Shown piece by piece: positions 12,101-24,015 of a DNA stretch of 64,000 bases. Each line of letters begins with the position of its first letter. The first letter of the stretch is position 1. The DNA comes from Lasiosphaeria ovina (lineage: Eukaryota; Ascomycota; Sordariomycetes; Sordariales; Lasiosphaeriaceae), in NCBI GenBank assembly GCA_033439765.1, contig JAULSN010000010.1:496001-560000 (forward strand), in the 5' to 3' direction. A program made the position numbers and the translations under genes. The notes beneath the pieces were generated by a model. That model searched no databases. It was not told the DNA's origin and saw only the letters and a list, made by a program, of their open reading frames with translations.

Positions 12101-15100
12101 GTCTTGACCACAACATCAAACTTGATGCGGCTCTGGCTCTGCTGAAGCTGATTGGCCTGGTTGGCCGCGGCCTGTCTCGCAGCATTATAGATGGCTTGCA
12201 TCTTTCCAAACTTGACAAGGAAGGCGACAATCTTGCGGAATGGCTCTTCAACAAAATTGATCTTGACCGATCCAGCACGCAGATAGATGGAGGAATCATA
12301 ACCCGGATACAGGTCTAGCCTAGAGGGGTCAAACGTCTCATAACGGAAATCGGCGAGCTCTTCGCCCTGGATGGTAACGAGTTGGCGTAAACTGGATGCC
12401 TCAGACACGCCAAGATTCACATCGTCAACAAGGCTGAGATCCCCAAGCTTTGTTGAGACGCGCATCGTCTTCCCAAGGAGGAAGACGCCAACATCGGCGT
12501 GGTTGAAGGACAGTGTGGCAAGGCGAATTCCGTCGTTGTTGAGGATCAGTCGGATTGTCTTAAGATCAACTTTCACCCTGATGGCGCCAGTATCGCTCTG
12601 CTGCTCGGCGGGGGAGGGGGGCGCAACCTCGACGTTGGTCTCCGAGCCGTCATCCGTTATTGCCTTTGTAGAAATTGGTTTGGTGGCCTCGTTATTAGTG
12701 AAAGTTACGAGAATGAAGTCCAGGAGAGTGAGCAACGTCTTGCGTGTTACGACGAGGTTGATGGTGGAAATGGCAACGTCCACATTGGTCTCGACACCTT
12801 CGTACACCAGCATGAACTCGGGGGACTCCTTCTTCACTTTAACGAACTTGACGTGCACGAGGTCCCTCTGTTGCTTCCGATCTTCGACATCGCCGGAAGA
12901 TACAATGGACTTGAACTCGGCTGGCGGATTATCCACAAAGTCGTCCACGGTCACGGAGCCGAGCGAAACCTCGGCAGCCATGTCAAACGGCCTTAGATAG
13001 AACTCCAGGTCAAAGTTCTCGGCGACAAGGTCGACGAGTAGCTGATCAGGCCGTTTCCTGTCGGGGTCGCTGCGGTAAAGAGATCCCTTTAGCTTGTCAA
13101 CGGAAAATTTGAACTCAAAGCTTCGTTGCTGCATCCTGAGCTGCTCGTTCGCTGAGCTGTCCTTAGCGTCTTCGAACTTATCGTCATCGTCGTCCAAGTC
13201 GTCATCATGGAGTATGATCGCTTGCTGCTGCATAGTAAACGGCAGGAACTGGGATGAAGGTCTTCGGCTTCGCCTCCTATGCGACCGACTGGACGCGCCG
13301 CTGTAAAGCCGAGGACGACTCGGTGAGCGAGTATCTCCATACGAAGGCCGTTGGGGGCTATCAAGTTTTGGTATGGCCACGTCGATGATACGCATGAGAC
13401 TCTTGTACTTGGCATCAGAAGCGGTGGCATGGAGGACGGGGAGGTGGCCCGAAACTCTGAGTTTTGTCAGGTTGGGGGCCTTTGGCAGGATGGACATCTC
13501 GACGACGAAGTCAACATTGATCTTGTCAACGACGTGGAACATGAGTTTATCGTCCTTCTCCACTAGCTGCTGTTTCGTCTCGTCGACCGAAGGCCCGATC
13601 AATACCTGGGTAGACGTAAGCTTGACGATGAATCGGTCGTACATGAGAGACTCCAATCTCTTGAAGTCCTCGTCTGTGTAAGTCTGGTTCTGCTTGGATT
13701 GGACCTGCTTCATCGTGTCCTTGTCGACGAGCTCGCTATTCACACTGATGTGACCGGCATCTAGGATGAGACATGTTGAAGTTTTGCGCGTGACGCTCTC
13801 GGGAATGATGATAAGAGGAGCTTGCAGATCCAACTTTGCATTGACAGTCTTGTGTTCTTCGAGGGCAAACTCAAGGCCAGCTCTAGTCTGTTCACGCAGA
13901 CCCTCCACTGTCGCGCCAGCCGTCTCCATGAGCGCGTTGATGGATTCCATATGGCGCTCGGGGGGCCTGAAGAAGTCAACCACGCCAATCACGACATTGG
14001 GGTTCCAGACAATCTCGAGCGGCTTCAACTTGGCCTTCAAAGCAATGTCTCCCTGTCCGTCGAGGGGATTTTGCTCCAATTGGAACTGGAAGAATGCCTC
14101 ATCACTGCTTGGCTCAAGCTCGGCGATGGACAACCGCTTTTGCGCGCTGGACGAGTCCCCCGCTGCTGCGCCATCCAATGCAGCGATAGATAGGCGCTTC
14201 TGCGTGTCGTACCTGGGCGCATCCTTGACTCGGACGATCTCCTTGTACAGACTGTCTGGTGTGGTGCCATCATTGACACGCAAGCCACCCAGACTCAAAT
14301 CCGCCAGGAACGAATCAGGCCTCTTAAGACCCTTCGCCCGGAAAAAGTCAAAATGGAGGCTGACCAAGTCTTTTGTGTTTTCGTGGGGATTCTGCTTGAG
14401 GGTGAAGCTGCCCGTGCTCAGCGAAGCTTCAATCTGCAGTTTGACGGTGTCTCTCGGCACGTCAACCTCGGCGGCAAGAGCGTTCTTCTCGTCCCAGTCA
14501 ATAGCATCATAAAGCTCCTTGCGCTGCTCTTCGGTTATCTGGATGTTTTCCATCTCGTCCTGCTTCTCTTGCTGGTGGGGTTTCGAGCCCCACGCCCAGG
14601 CCAACCAGCCTTGCTGCTGCTGTGGTTGGGGTGGTGGCCGGTTCTTGAGAGCTTCGGCGTTCTCCTTCTTAAGCTGGCTGCGTGCCAATGACCGCCAGAA
14701 CCGGAGGTCCTCGTAATCCAGCTTCCACTCCAGCTTGTTCAGGTCGTCATTCTCCTGGGGGGACAGCTGCTGGTTTTGTTTCTTCTTCTTGAACAGTAAT
14801 ATGTACCGTTTCCTGTCGTCGCGGCGTTCGCGGAAGTAGTCCCATGACCAGCGCCGGTTCCTGTCGTGGATCTTGCTAAGCACCGCATTTCCAGCAAATT
14901 GCAGCCAAGCGCGGGGGTCCTCCTTAGGACCGACGCCTTTGGGTTGGAGCTTCTTGTATTCTTGGTGCCGAATGAAGTAGTGGAACAGGTCCACCATCAT
15001 CAGGGCATCGCGGTATTGCTGGTCGTCAAGCACAAGCCCAATCTCGTCGAACAGCAGATTGGCCTTGAATTTGGGAACATGGGGGCTGCCCGTCTTGTCG

Positions 15101-15927
15101 AGCTCGATCTTCGCTTGGCCTGAGACGGGCTTGAGGATGAACTGGTGGTTCCCGGTCTGCTCGCTGTCGCTTTTCACAATCATGGACTTGAAGCTCTGCA
15201 GCAATTCATCGTGTGGTGTCAGCTCCACCCCTGGCGTGTGCACCTCGCGTCCCGGGCCCATCAGCTCCGTGTCCGTATTCCAGTATACGGCCAATGCGCC
15301 CAGCGTTGCCAGCTTGTGTGTGGTCTTGGTGGAGTCCGTTATGAATGTCGGCTTCCACTCGCCGTCAGTGCTGACGGCGCTGAACTCCTCCAGGGTCAGG
15401 CCCAAGGCGAAGGGGTGGCCGGGGGCCGAGATTGCATCTTCGTATCGAATATGGATGTTCTTGACCGTGACCTGGAGGTTGTCGACTATCTTGGTGACGA
15501 GGCTCTCGGTGAAGCTCTGGGTGCGCTTCTGTTCCTCCTGGCTGAGACCCTCCTGTGATCTCTCCTTGAGCAGCTCGGCCGAGTCGAGCTTCTCCATCTT
15601 GATGCGCTGTCTCCGCCGCTCCTCCTCTTCCTCGTTGTATTCCGCCTCCTCCTTGGGGGACGCCAGAAGAAATACATCCTCGATGAAGACCTTGACGGGA
15701 GCGCCGCGGAGGTTGGACCACGGTATGGTCAACGTCAGCTGGCCCAGGTGGCCCTCGACGACATTAATGGGGAGCTTGAGCTGGTCGAGGGCTTCTCGCC
15801 GGAGCTCGAGATCGCGGAGTTTGACATCGCCCGACCAAATTCCGACCTTGAGCTGGGTTGGGTCGAAGTTCTTGACATACATGCCCAGGAAGCGGTTCAA
15901 GAGCCCCGCCACGAGGCCTTCCAACAT
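6174..15927 (-). CDS. VPS13: VPS13 family bridge-like lipid transfer protein
   Basis: Two exons, 15927-9380 and 9321-6174, join as AG|G (Arg) across a 58-nt GT-AG intron and encode 3231 aa, the usual size for fungal Vps13. The chorein N-terminus is clear: LVAGLLNRFLGMYVKNF, LKVGIWSGDVKLRDLELR, VVEGHLGQLTLTIPW. The long middle region is the repeating beta-groove; it includes an acidic/Ser-Arg linker at about residues 860-910. The Vps13 adaptor-binding (SHR-BD) region follows, and the junction reads NPMTRNYPYMRLKLSAPV, a conserved family stretch. The C-terminal ATG2-C-like and PH-like parts include the SGFADIFYEPYQGL region and the terminal FNRRFRGLE. Known family role: bulk phospholipid transfer at membrane contact sites (vacuole, mitochondrion, ER, prospore membrane). 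The start is the ATG immediately before the chorein motif. No frame breaks were seen. The protein is cytosolic and peripheral to membranes. Confidence 0.97.
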
Positions 15928-17305
15928 TTCGAGTAAGGAGCGCCGTTACCCAGGCGGGGTCAATTGGGAAGAGGTAGTTATCGAGTGTGGTTCAGGGGCT
16001 TCATTTGAAGCTCCCTGGGTCGTCGAAGGGTTCGGCAGTCAGGGGTCGGGGCTTGAGAGTCGGCAGTCGAGGGGTTCGAAGCTAGGATAGGATATAGATA
16101 GACGGCCTTGGGCTTCGATTGCGTCGTTGGGAGTCGCCCGTAGGGTCACACCAGGCAGATGGGAAAGTCTGGCGTCATGGACTCGGACTCGCTGCGCCGC
16201 GGTTCCTGGTGCGGGGGTGCGCCGTGGTAGCAATGGTTTCCGTCGAAGATGGGGTCGTGTGCGTTGTTGTTGCCGGTCGGTTGAAGAGCGCAATGCGACA
16301 GAAGCCAAAACATACAATCTAGGTGGTTGAAATGCTGAAGCTCATCAGGTAATTACAGCCACGCTGCTAGGCTCTGCGTTGAGAGACGAACGTCAGATTT
16401 TCCAAGTTTGGCGGGCAGGCCTGTGGCGCCGATGACGACGTGCCTGTGGGAGCGTCGATTTCGTGTTGGTGCCCACTCCACAGTTTCCGAGAGCTCGCTG
16501 GCCCGCTAGCTCCAGTCTCGTTGCTCGACGATTGGTGGTGGGCTGGAGCCCGCTGCACAAGACAAGGGTAACCCTGCGTTGACGGCAGGGGTGTGCCCAA
16601 AGTTAGGTTTCGGCCAGACCGCAGGAAGCGCTGTGGCCTGATGCTGGACTTTAGCGTTACTTCTGGGCACGAACGAGCTACAACGGGTAGCTCTGCAGCA
16701 TCTAGTGCAGCTAAGCAAGATCGGGCACTAAATTTTCGGGAACAATTTTCATCTCAAAATTTTACCTTCGTATAAAAACTGAAACTACTTCTGGGCGCTA
16801 CCCAGCTCTGTACGCGAGTTTGTCTGCGTATTTTGCATCCTTTCTTCCTGCGTTTTTGGGCGTTCGTGTTTCATTTCTCAGGCACAACCAATACACCCTG
16901 TTGCTCCCCCCTATTGCTCCCTCCACAGCGGTTCTGTGGGCTGCGGGGGGTGGGGGGTGGGGTTGAAATCCTAGCTAGACGGAAGGCGTGCACCCATGAT
17001 TTTAAGACCCCGTCTGGGAAATAGAGAATTACGTCACTGGAGTGAAGCACTGCGGGACAGCACCGTGTGCACCTGCCAGAAGCAGGATGGAAGGCATCTA
17101 GAGCTGGAGCTTGCAAACAATATCGAGCATTCCATAGTCGTGTCGGAGAGCTTGATATACAAATATTTTCCAGCTCTTTTTACCTCCATATTTGCGTCTT
17201 CCACTCAACCCTCTAACCCGCAAAGTGACCTCCCACTACTCGTTTCCGAACCAGCGACGACCGCTTCAGCTTCCATTGACACTTTCAGGTGCCAAAGCTT
17301 CAACC
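15928..17305. other. Divergent intergenic region, 1.4 kb
   Basis: It lies between the start codons of VPS13 (minus) and the DUF3429 gene (plus), so it should hold both promoters. No open frame here looks coding. A pyrimidine-rich stretch with CTTCCACTCAACC precedes the plus-strand gene at about 17200-17290, in line with a fungal transcription start region. No TATA box could be assigned with confidence. Confidence 0.5.
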
Positions 17306-18618
17306 ATGCTGCGACGCGCGCAACCGCTTCTGGGCGGTTCCCGAGGGCTGTCTCTTGCCAGCCAAGCTCCGCGAGTCCAATTGCAGTTCCAACTATCCCC
17401 CTTTTCCTCGCGAACTTCCTCAAGCCTACGATTGGCGTCTCTTGCGCCGCGGCGCGCGACGGCGGCCCGCCCAATAACACCCCTGACGCTGCATATCACC
17501 TTCTCCTCCAAACCCCCTCTCCAGCCCAACACCCGCGATACGGAATTCGAGAAGGAGGTGGCCCAGAAGAAGCTCGAGGCTCACCCAGAACTCGTGTCAT
17601 CTAAGTCGTCGGTTCGGTCTGTCGTTGAGCAGAGCCAGGCTCCGCCTACAGCCGACCCGAACTTTGAAAAGGATCTCAAGTCCGATGTGGCATGTAGCCC
17701 CACATCAAACTCCCGATGCAGTATTGCAATAGTCTCGGACCAGATTGCTAACTACGCCTGCAGAATGCCGTTATTGATACGTTTGCGCTGCAGACGGTGC
17801 CGAAAGAGCCCTTCGCTCTTGGCTTGGCTGGTACCTTGCCCTACCTGGCCACATCTCTTTCCACTGTTTACCTTACCTGGGACATTAAGACCACATGGCC
17901 AACCGGGTCGACGATGCTCGACAGCTTCATGATCCCACATGAAGAGGCTGCCCGCTACCTGCAGCTTCTCGAGCCCATCCAGGTCGGCTACGGGGCTATC
18001 ATCATCTCGTTCCTCGGTGCCATCCACTGGGGGCTCGAGTACGCAGAAAAGGAGAGGGACGATGCGCGGACACGGTTCCGGTACGGCCTCGGTGTTCTCG
18101 CGCCGGCCCTAGCATGGCCTACCACGTTTATGCCCGTCGAGTGGGCACTGTCGACCCAATTCCTGGCATTCACAATCCTGTACATGGCAGACACGCGCGC
18201 TGCGACGAAGGGGTGGGCGCCAACGTGGTACGGGTCCTACCGCTTTGTCCTGACTGCCGTGGTGGGCGTCGCCATTGTTATCAGCTTGATCGGGCGCACC
18301 CAGATCGACACGCACCACCCGCGCCTGAAGCGGGCCGAGCTAGATGATTTGATGGGGCAACGAGCAGGCCCCAACAGGCCTCACCACAACTGGGCCAAGG
18401 AGGAAGCGGAGGAGAGAGAGAGGATCAAGCAAGAAAAGGAGAAGGAGGAGAGGCGGAAGAAGCAGGAGGAACGGGAAAAGAAGCGGGAGCAGAAGAACAA
18501 AGAGCAAAACGGGGGGAGCAAGGGGGATGATGGTGAGGACTCTGGCCACAAGAAGAAGCAACGGGGAGAGGACGGGGAGGATGACTCCAAGAAAGATGAC
18601 AAGAAGCAGGAAGGTTGA
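17306..18618 (+). CDS. DUF3429 mitochondrial inner-membrane protein
   Basis: Exons 17306-17686 and 17764-18618 join in phase 0 to give 411 aa. The 77-nt intron begins GTGGCA and ends CTGCAG. Residues 1-50 are rich in Arg/Ser/Ala with no acidic residues (MLRRAQPLLGGSRGLSLASQ), typical of a mitochondrial presequence. The core DUF3429 domain shows PKEPFALGLAGTLPYLATSL, a hydrophobic segment with FLGAIHWGLEYAE, and ALAWPTTFMPVEWAL, with about five membrane spans; this resembles TMEM69-like proteins. The last 80 residues are a Lys/Glu-rich coiled-coil tail (KEEAEERERIKQEKEKEERRK). The biochemical role of the family is not established. The start is the first ATG that places the presequence at the N-terminus; longer upstream readings lack that character. 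Confidence 0.85.
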
Positions 18619-19655
18619 GATGGAGATGAAAACCGGCGTTCAGCATCATTGACTCTGGAGTATGTCACGGACAATGGAATCTCTTGGAATTTCTGGCGTT
18701 TTGGTACTCAATTGGTTCGGATCAAGTTCATTTTGTTTAGGTCATGATAGCTCAGGGGTTGCATCCAGCCTTGACGGCGTCGTTTCATTCCGTCGTATGA
18801 AGCCTCACCACGGGGCACGGGGCTAATACCATGTTCAGCTACTTTATGCATTTTACTCTTGGGTTGCGAGAGAAGGATAGCACGTCCGCATGAAGTTGTT
18901 AATCAATTTCTCCACTTTCTGACTTCGGTCCCATATTCCTGGGGAGGCCGCAGGGTTTTTGGCCAGAGTTGCGTCGTGTTTTGTTTCGTTGCAGAAATGG
19001 CCGCATGCTGCGGCGTGACATCCCGCGGCCCCGGCTGCGGTCTCGATACGCCGACCACCCCCCCTGATGACATGATTACTATTGCCTAGTCACCGTCTGC
19101 AAAGGACCTAATCAGCGATGAGGGAACTAACATCCTCCGCAAGAAAACAGAAAAGCACACTGCAAGTGGAGAGAATGAGCGTTGAAAATAGCAGCTCACC
19201 AAGACCTAAGCAGCCCGGGGAGGCCTCAACGGACTTCAGTCTTCCGGTTTGGGAAGGTAATGGACAAAATCTTCCAAGCCGCAGCCTCCGCCTTGGCCGC
19301 AGTACAGGGGCTGTCATCTGAAGCTGATCAGATCACCAGGTGGACCGGCCGGCCTCGGGACGCCGGCCAAGGAGGTCGATCTCCCCGATGCTGATTAGCC
19401 TATCGTCTCCGGACCATGGTACGACGCCTAAGGCCGAAGTGTTTCTTCTTCGTGTTCCCTCACACAAAACACACGATATGGACGACAGCCCAGGTCCCGG
19501 TTCACGGTGTTCTTGGCATGTTATGGGCCATGCAGTATATAAGAGGGAGACTTGCCTTGGGCTTTCTGACATCATGTAATAGCCATTCTGGATCCTGCAA
19601 CGCCTCCCTCACTCGATCTGATACCAAACAAATCCCCCTTGGGACGCGACATAAA
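18619..19655. other. Intergenic region, 1.0 kb
   Basis: 3' flank of the DUF3429 gene and promoter of the secreted protein gene. No other coding signal is seen. The promoter part contains the TATA element at 19536. Confidence 0.55.
19536..19542 (+). promoter_or_regulatory. TATA box of the secreted DPBB-like gene
   Basis: TATATAA in the context GCAGTATATAAGAGGG, 114 bp upstream of the ATG at 19656. Spacing and form suit a strong TATA promoter of a highly expressed secreted protein gene; no transcript data are available. Confidence 0.55.
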
Positions 19656-20312
19656 ATGCCTTTCAGCTCACACTCCGTTCTTCTGGCCGCCGTCGCTTCG
19701 GCGTCAGTGGCCGTAGCCGAGGTCTTCAAGGTCACTCCCCACGAGCAATACTCGTCGTCGATCGGCGTGCTGGGGTGCAAGATCGACACGAACCGCGTGG
19801 CGTACTTCCCCACTGCTATTGGCTGCAATAACATATGCATCAAGGTGTCGAGGGAGGGCCGCTCCCTGAACCTCCTGCGCATCGACCAGTCCCAGGGCGC
19901 GCACGACATCTCGTACGACGCCTGGAACTTCCTGATGACGGGGTCCAGCGCCAAGGACAAGCCAACCACGGGCGGCGGCGAGGACATGACAGTCGATGAG
20001 GTGGCGCCCGAGCAGTGCGCAAGCCTGATCAAGACGCCCGGCAACAAGCTGCCGCTGTCGGCGTCCAACAGCATGAACTACCTCACCAGCTGCCTCGCCC
20101 AGGCCTCCAGCTTCGTCGCCAAGAACCACGTGCTCATCAACATCCAGGATCCCCAATGCCACTTCGGCCATGACGAGGTGTGCGAACTCCCGCCCCCAGA
20201 AGTCAGCAACCAGGCCAAGTGCCCGAGCGTGCTGGGCACAGCAGACGGGAGGCTCCCGGACACTGTCTTCAATATCCAGGTCGGAACCGGCAAATCGGTT
20301 GCCGCCGCTTGA
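19656..20312 (+). CDS. Small secreted DPBB/barwin-like protein
   Basis: Intronless, 218 aa. Residues 1-20 (MPFSSHSVLLAAVASASVAV) are a signal peptide with likely cleavage after AVA. The mature part has the pattern of fungal secreted proteins related to the double-psi beta-barrel (expansin/barwin) fold: SIGVLGCKIDTNRVAYFP, CNNICIKVSREGRSLNLLRIDQSQGAHDISYDAWN, SMNYLTSCLAQASSF, then NIQDPQCHFGHDEVCELPP. Nine cysteines are visible in the mature chain. The conserved Asp/His of the barrel groove is present (GAHDISYD), but no enzymatic activity is established for this group. The start is the ATG directly before the signal peptide; the frame upstream is open but lacks coding character. A TATA box lies at 19536. 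Assignment to the DPBB fold rests on motif recognition. Confidence 0.8.
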   Translation: MPFSSHSVLLAAVASASVAVAEVFKVTPHEQYSSSIGVLGCKIDTNRVAYFPTAIGCNNICIKVSREGRSLNLLRIDQSQGAHDISYDAWNFLMTGSSAKDKPTTGGGEDMTVDEVAPEQCASLIKTPGNKLPLSASNSMNYLTSCLAQASSFVAKNHVLINIQDPQCHFGHDEVCELPPPEVSNQAKCPSVLGTADGRLPDTVFNIQVGTGKSVAAA

Positions 20313-21579
20313 GTGAGCCACGCCACGAGAGTTGCTCCTTTATTTCATTATTCAGCCGACCCAGGAAGGGGCCGGGGGATGCGGTTTATCCTGATTTCAT
20401 GTTTAGAATCACTCATTAGGTTTTGAATTTTATTTAATTACATGTCCGTCTCACGAGTTCCATCCGATCCTGATGCCCCGACTGTGAACCTGCCCGGTTC
20501 CAACGATAACTACCTAACTGGGTAAGGTAATTAATTACAGCAGAAGCTAGAATACCAGTGTCTTTGCTGTGACGGCATCGTCTCTGATGAAAATTCTACT
20601 TGACACGGATTTGATTCCATTCTGGCCTGCAATTCCATGCATGCATGCACCTCAGTGACCGACCCCTTGATTAAGTGGGGCTACGTGTTTTGAAAAAGAA
20701 AGGGGTCTGCCTCCAACCCAAACCTTCACCGAGAGAATGACAGCCGACAGCTATAGGGAAAGAAATAGAAGAGAGACTATGAAAGAATTACAGGGGAAAA
20801 AAGAAAAAAAAAAAAAAAAAAAGAAGAAAGAAGAAAGAAGGAAAAAGAAAGAAAGAAGAAGAAAGAAAAAAGAAAAAAAAAAGCAAGGAAAAATAAGAGT
20901 GATGCTGTTGGGCTGCGCCTCGGGGAAAAGAGGGGGCGCGCACACAACCTCACATTGGCCGGTTTCTCGAACGAAAAATAAACAGTAGGAAAATAAACAA
21001 GAAGATGATTTCCGAGCTGGATTACATTTGAGATACGAATAATGCGATTTTTTATAGGCCGCTTGGGCGGTTGGTTAGCTGGAAAATCCGAGAGGCGCCA
21101 AGACGAGCGCGGCCGCCGGCGGCCAACAAGACCTCGACGCCCCATGTGTGTCACTCATCCGATCCCCCTGGCGGCCAACAACGCCGAGACCCAAACGTGC
21201 CGTTTGCTGACCTTGAAACACCAAGAAGCGGCGCAATCGATCGGAAAATGGACACGGAGATGTCAGCGCCCCGGACTCCGCCCGGCTTGGCTGCACGAGC
21301 CGACAATATTTTTTCTCTTCCACTTTTTTTGTTATTGACTACCTAGTAATCCCGTTCACCGCCCCGCTCCTAACTTCTCAAATTCCCCTAATTGCTTCAA
21401 TTTCTGCTGATTGGGACGGCCAGTTTGAGGAATCCGGCTCCGATCCGTCCTCAGATCAGTATTCTATATAATATCCGGGCACTGTCGTCGTCCAAACCAA
21501 CCGTCCCGCCCGCCCAGTCGGTACTTTGACATTCTCATCTGCCACTCTCGGGACCGGCACTTGAAAGACGACAGACACC
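20313..21579. other. Intergenic region with a polypurine tract
   Basis: 3' flank of the secreted protein gene and promoter of the next gene. It contains the A/G-only tract at 20797-20882. An ACGACAGACACC leader directly precedes the ATG at 21580. No coding signal. Confidence 0.55.
20797..20882 (+). repeat. A-rich polypurine tract
   Basis: More than 80 consecutive bases are only A or G, with runs of up to about 20 A and repeated GAAAGAA units. Reading frames through it yield only Lys/Arg/Glu and are low-complexity artefacts. Such tracts can form triplex DNA; none is shown here. Confidence 0.85.
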
Positions 21580-22488
21580 ATGGGCCACGATGACGCCGCG
21601 GACGGCCCAGGGCCCCAAGGGTCGACGAAGCGGTGGGTGCTTGATTCGCGCGGCATAGGCAGCTTCAACACGTTCAAGCTGGTCGACGTCAAGGGCGGAG
21701 ATCACCCGTGGTCGTGCGTGACGCGCCATCACTGGGAGTGGCTTCACTTCCCCCGGCGGCGCATGGAGATGTTCTCCAAGGGGCACAAGTCGGGGTCGGA
21801 GCGGGTGGCGACCATCCGCCGAGCGCGGGGGCTCGGCAACTGGTGCCTCGTCCTGACCGGCCTCGGCGCGTTCGCCACCGACCGCCGGTTCAAGATCGTG
21901 CTGCTCCCGTACGGCAAGGAGCGCAAGCGAGACGAGGTGACCATCATCATGCAGACCCAGAAACGAGACTTCTGGAAGGCGGCTTTCAGTTTCGGCGTCC
22001 ACCTATACCACTTCGAGATGAATATCGGCAAGGGGGGGACGCCGCAAAAGTTTGAGTGGCGCGAGCAGAATGCCTTCCGCGGCGACGCCCACGAGGAGCT
22101 GTACGCCACGCAGGACGTCCACCATCCGGTGGTCTCGTCGGGTGGAAAGAAAAAACATCTCGACAGGATGGACGCTTTGCGCAAGACGACCGGCTGGGTG
22201 CTGGTCCAAATCCACGGGCATCCTCCCCCTGGCCCCATCAATAACATTGTCGGGTGGACCGACGACAAAGCCGAGATCGTCGCCACCTTTTGCCAGCCCG
22301 TCTCGTGGATCCCCTTCAAGGACGCGCTCCGCCGCGACAAGATGGTCTTCCAGTGGTGGGGCTCCGCAGTCCACGGCGATCTTGCCGCCTCGCCCGACTT
22401 TGTTCACGTCGCGGCGCTGACGGCCTGCGGGATCTGGGACGACGAGCAGCGCAGGTTAGCGGCAAAGAACAAGGGCAAGGAGTCATGA
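21580..22488 (+). CDS. Conserved fungal protein of unknown function
   Basis: Intronless, 302 aa, no signal peptide and no membrane span. The chain begins MGHDDAADGPGPQGSTKRW and shows alternating beta-type segments: SFNTFKLVDVKGG, NWCLVLTGLGAFATDRRFKIVLLPYG, KRDEVTIIMQTQKRDFW. A conserved-looking C-terminal part follows (GWVLVQIHGHP, VSWIPFKDALRRDKMVFQWWG). The order of strands and the basic, aromatic character faintly recall the LURP-one/scramblase fold, but that is a weak impression only. The start has the purine-rich context ACACCATGG, and codon use matches the neighbouring genes. No function is assigned. Confidence 0.75.
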   Translation: MGHDDAADGPGPQGSTKRWVLDSRGIGSFNTFKLVDVKGGDHPWSCVTRHHWEWLHFPRRRMEMFSKGHKSGSERVATIRRARGLGNWCLVLTGLGAFATDRRFKIVLLPYGKERKRDEVTIIMQTQKRDFWKAAFSFGVHLYHFEMNIGKGGTPQKFEWREQNAFRGDAHEELYATQDVHHPVVSSGGKKKHLDRMDALRKTTGWVLVQIHGHPPPGPINNIVGWTDDKAEIVATFCQPVSWIPFKDALRRDKMVFQWWGSAVHGDLAASPDFVHVAALTACGIWDDEQRRLAAKNKGKES

Positions 22489-22923
22489 AATATAAAGGAG
22501 CAATTCACCGAGGAGAAAACGGTGTTCGGCATATGAGTTGGGGGTTTTCTTTTTCAGATCATATTGGAGGGTTGTAACACCACACGGGCGCAGTTGAGAG
22601 GGCTTTGTTGTTCCAGGGGTGTCTTTCTCTCGTTGAATTAATTTCCTGTCACTCATCTGAGAATGAGCTTTTACAGCACCAAACTATATACCTAATTGCA
22701 AACGAGACTTCCACGGTGCTTATCACTGATCATCTTCCCCCTATTCGCTGCTGAAAACGGCACAATTTCATGCCAACAACTATCCACCGCAACGTGAGAT
22801 GAAATAGCACATGTTTCAGACCACAAACAACAACTACAATGCTTCATGAGTCCAGAGTCGTGAACCAATTCCCATCAAATCACTGACCGCGACCTAATAC
22901 CCATCAAACGACTCACCAACTCC
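22489..22923. other. Convergent spacer
   Basis: Shared 3' region between the unknown gene (plus) and the monooxygenase gene (minus). AT-richer than its flanks. No gene seen. Confidence 0.6.
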
Positions 22924-23973
22924 TCAGCCAGCATTCCCACCACCAGACTCCAGCTCCGGATACTCTGGCATATTCCACTCGTACTTCGGCGGCCCCTGCA
23001 ACCACGCCGCGATCTTATCAACGCGGGCGACCATAGCCAGCCACGCGAGCCAGTGCAGCACGCTAATGCCCCACGCCGTCGCGGGCATCGCGAGCAGGGG
23101 GCCTGTAAAATGGGTCTCCTGCGACGACTTGACGAACGGCCGCAGCTCACGCTCGTACGCGGCCAGCGCCGCAGGGACGCCGCGGCCGGGATCACCATCA
23201 CCGCCAGCGCCTGCACCAGCGCCACAGGCCTTTGCCAGCTCGCCGGCAAGCACACCCGCGCCGACAATGGCCACCGTAGTGCCCAGCCCCGACAGCGGCG
23301 AGGGGCAATATCCAGCATCACCGAGCAGCACGACGCGGCCCTTGGACCAGGCCTCGGCGCGCACCTGGCCGAGCAGCTGCGTGTAAAAGTCATCGGCCAC
23401 CGGAGAATGCAGTAGCGCGTCGAGGTAGCGCGGCAGCTGGGCGGTGGCTTCAGCCGCGGGCGCGAATAGGTCGGCCCAGGCGCGCTTCTGCTCGGCGACG
23501 GAGCCGGTCTTGATGACGGCGTCGAGGCCGCGCGCGGGCGCGTCGCCGGCGTCGTCGGGCTTGCTGCCGAGGCTGAGGTACACGCGCAGCGAGTCGGGCG
23601 CGTCCTTGCGCGTGATGATCACTCGCCGCCCCGGCAGGTGCGTCGCCGTGGCTACGACCGGGTCGCCCGCGCGCGCCGGGATCGAGAAGAAGGCGATCGC
23701 CCACCCCTGCGGCACGCGCACGGCGCGGTCGGCGGCGTCGCGGCTGTCGGCGTCGTCGTTGCTGTTGAGTTGGTGTGCGTCGAGCAGCGGCATCAGCTGC
23801 CGCCGCACGCGCGAGCCGATGCCGTCGGCCCCGACGAGCACGTCGAACTCGTCGCCGGCGGCCGTGGCGGCGGCCGTGCCCGCGCCGGGCCCAGAGAGGC
23901 GCACGCGCACGGCGTCGGGCGTCTGCGTGAAGCTGGCGACGGTGCAGTCGAAGACGTAGCGCACGGTGTGGGC

Positions 23974-24015
<42 letters not shown>

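Noticed and set aside
20737..20988. Lys/Arg-rich frame of 83 codons
   Set aside because: Produced by the polypurine tract; no coding signal outside it.
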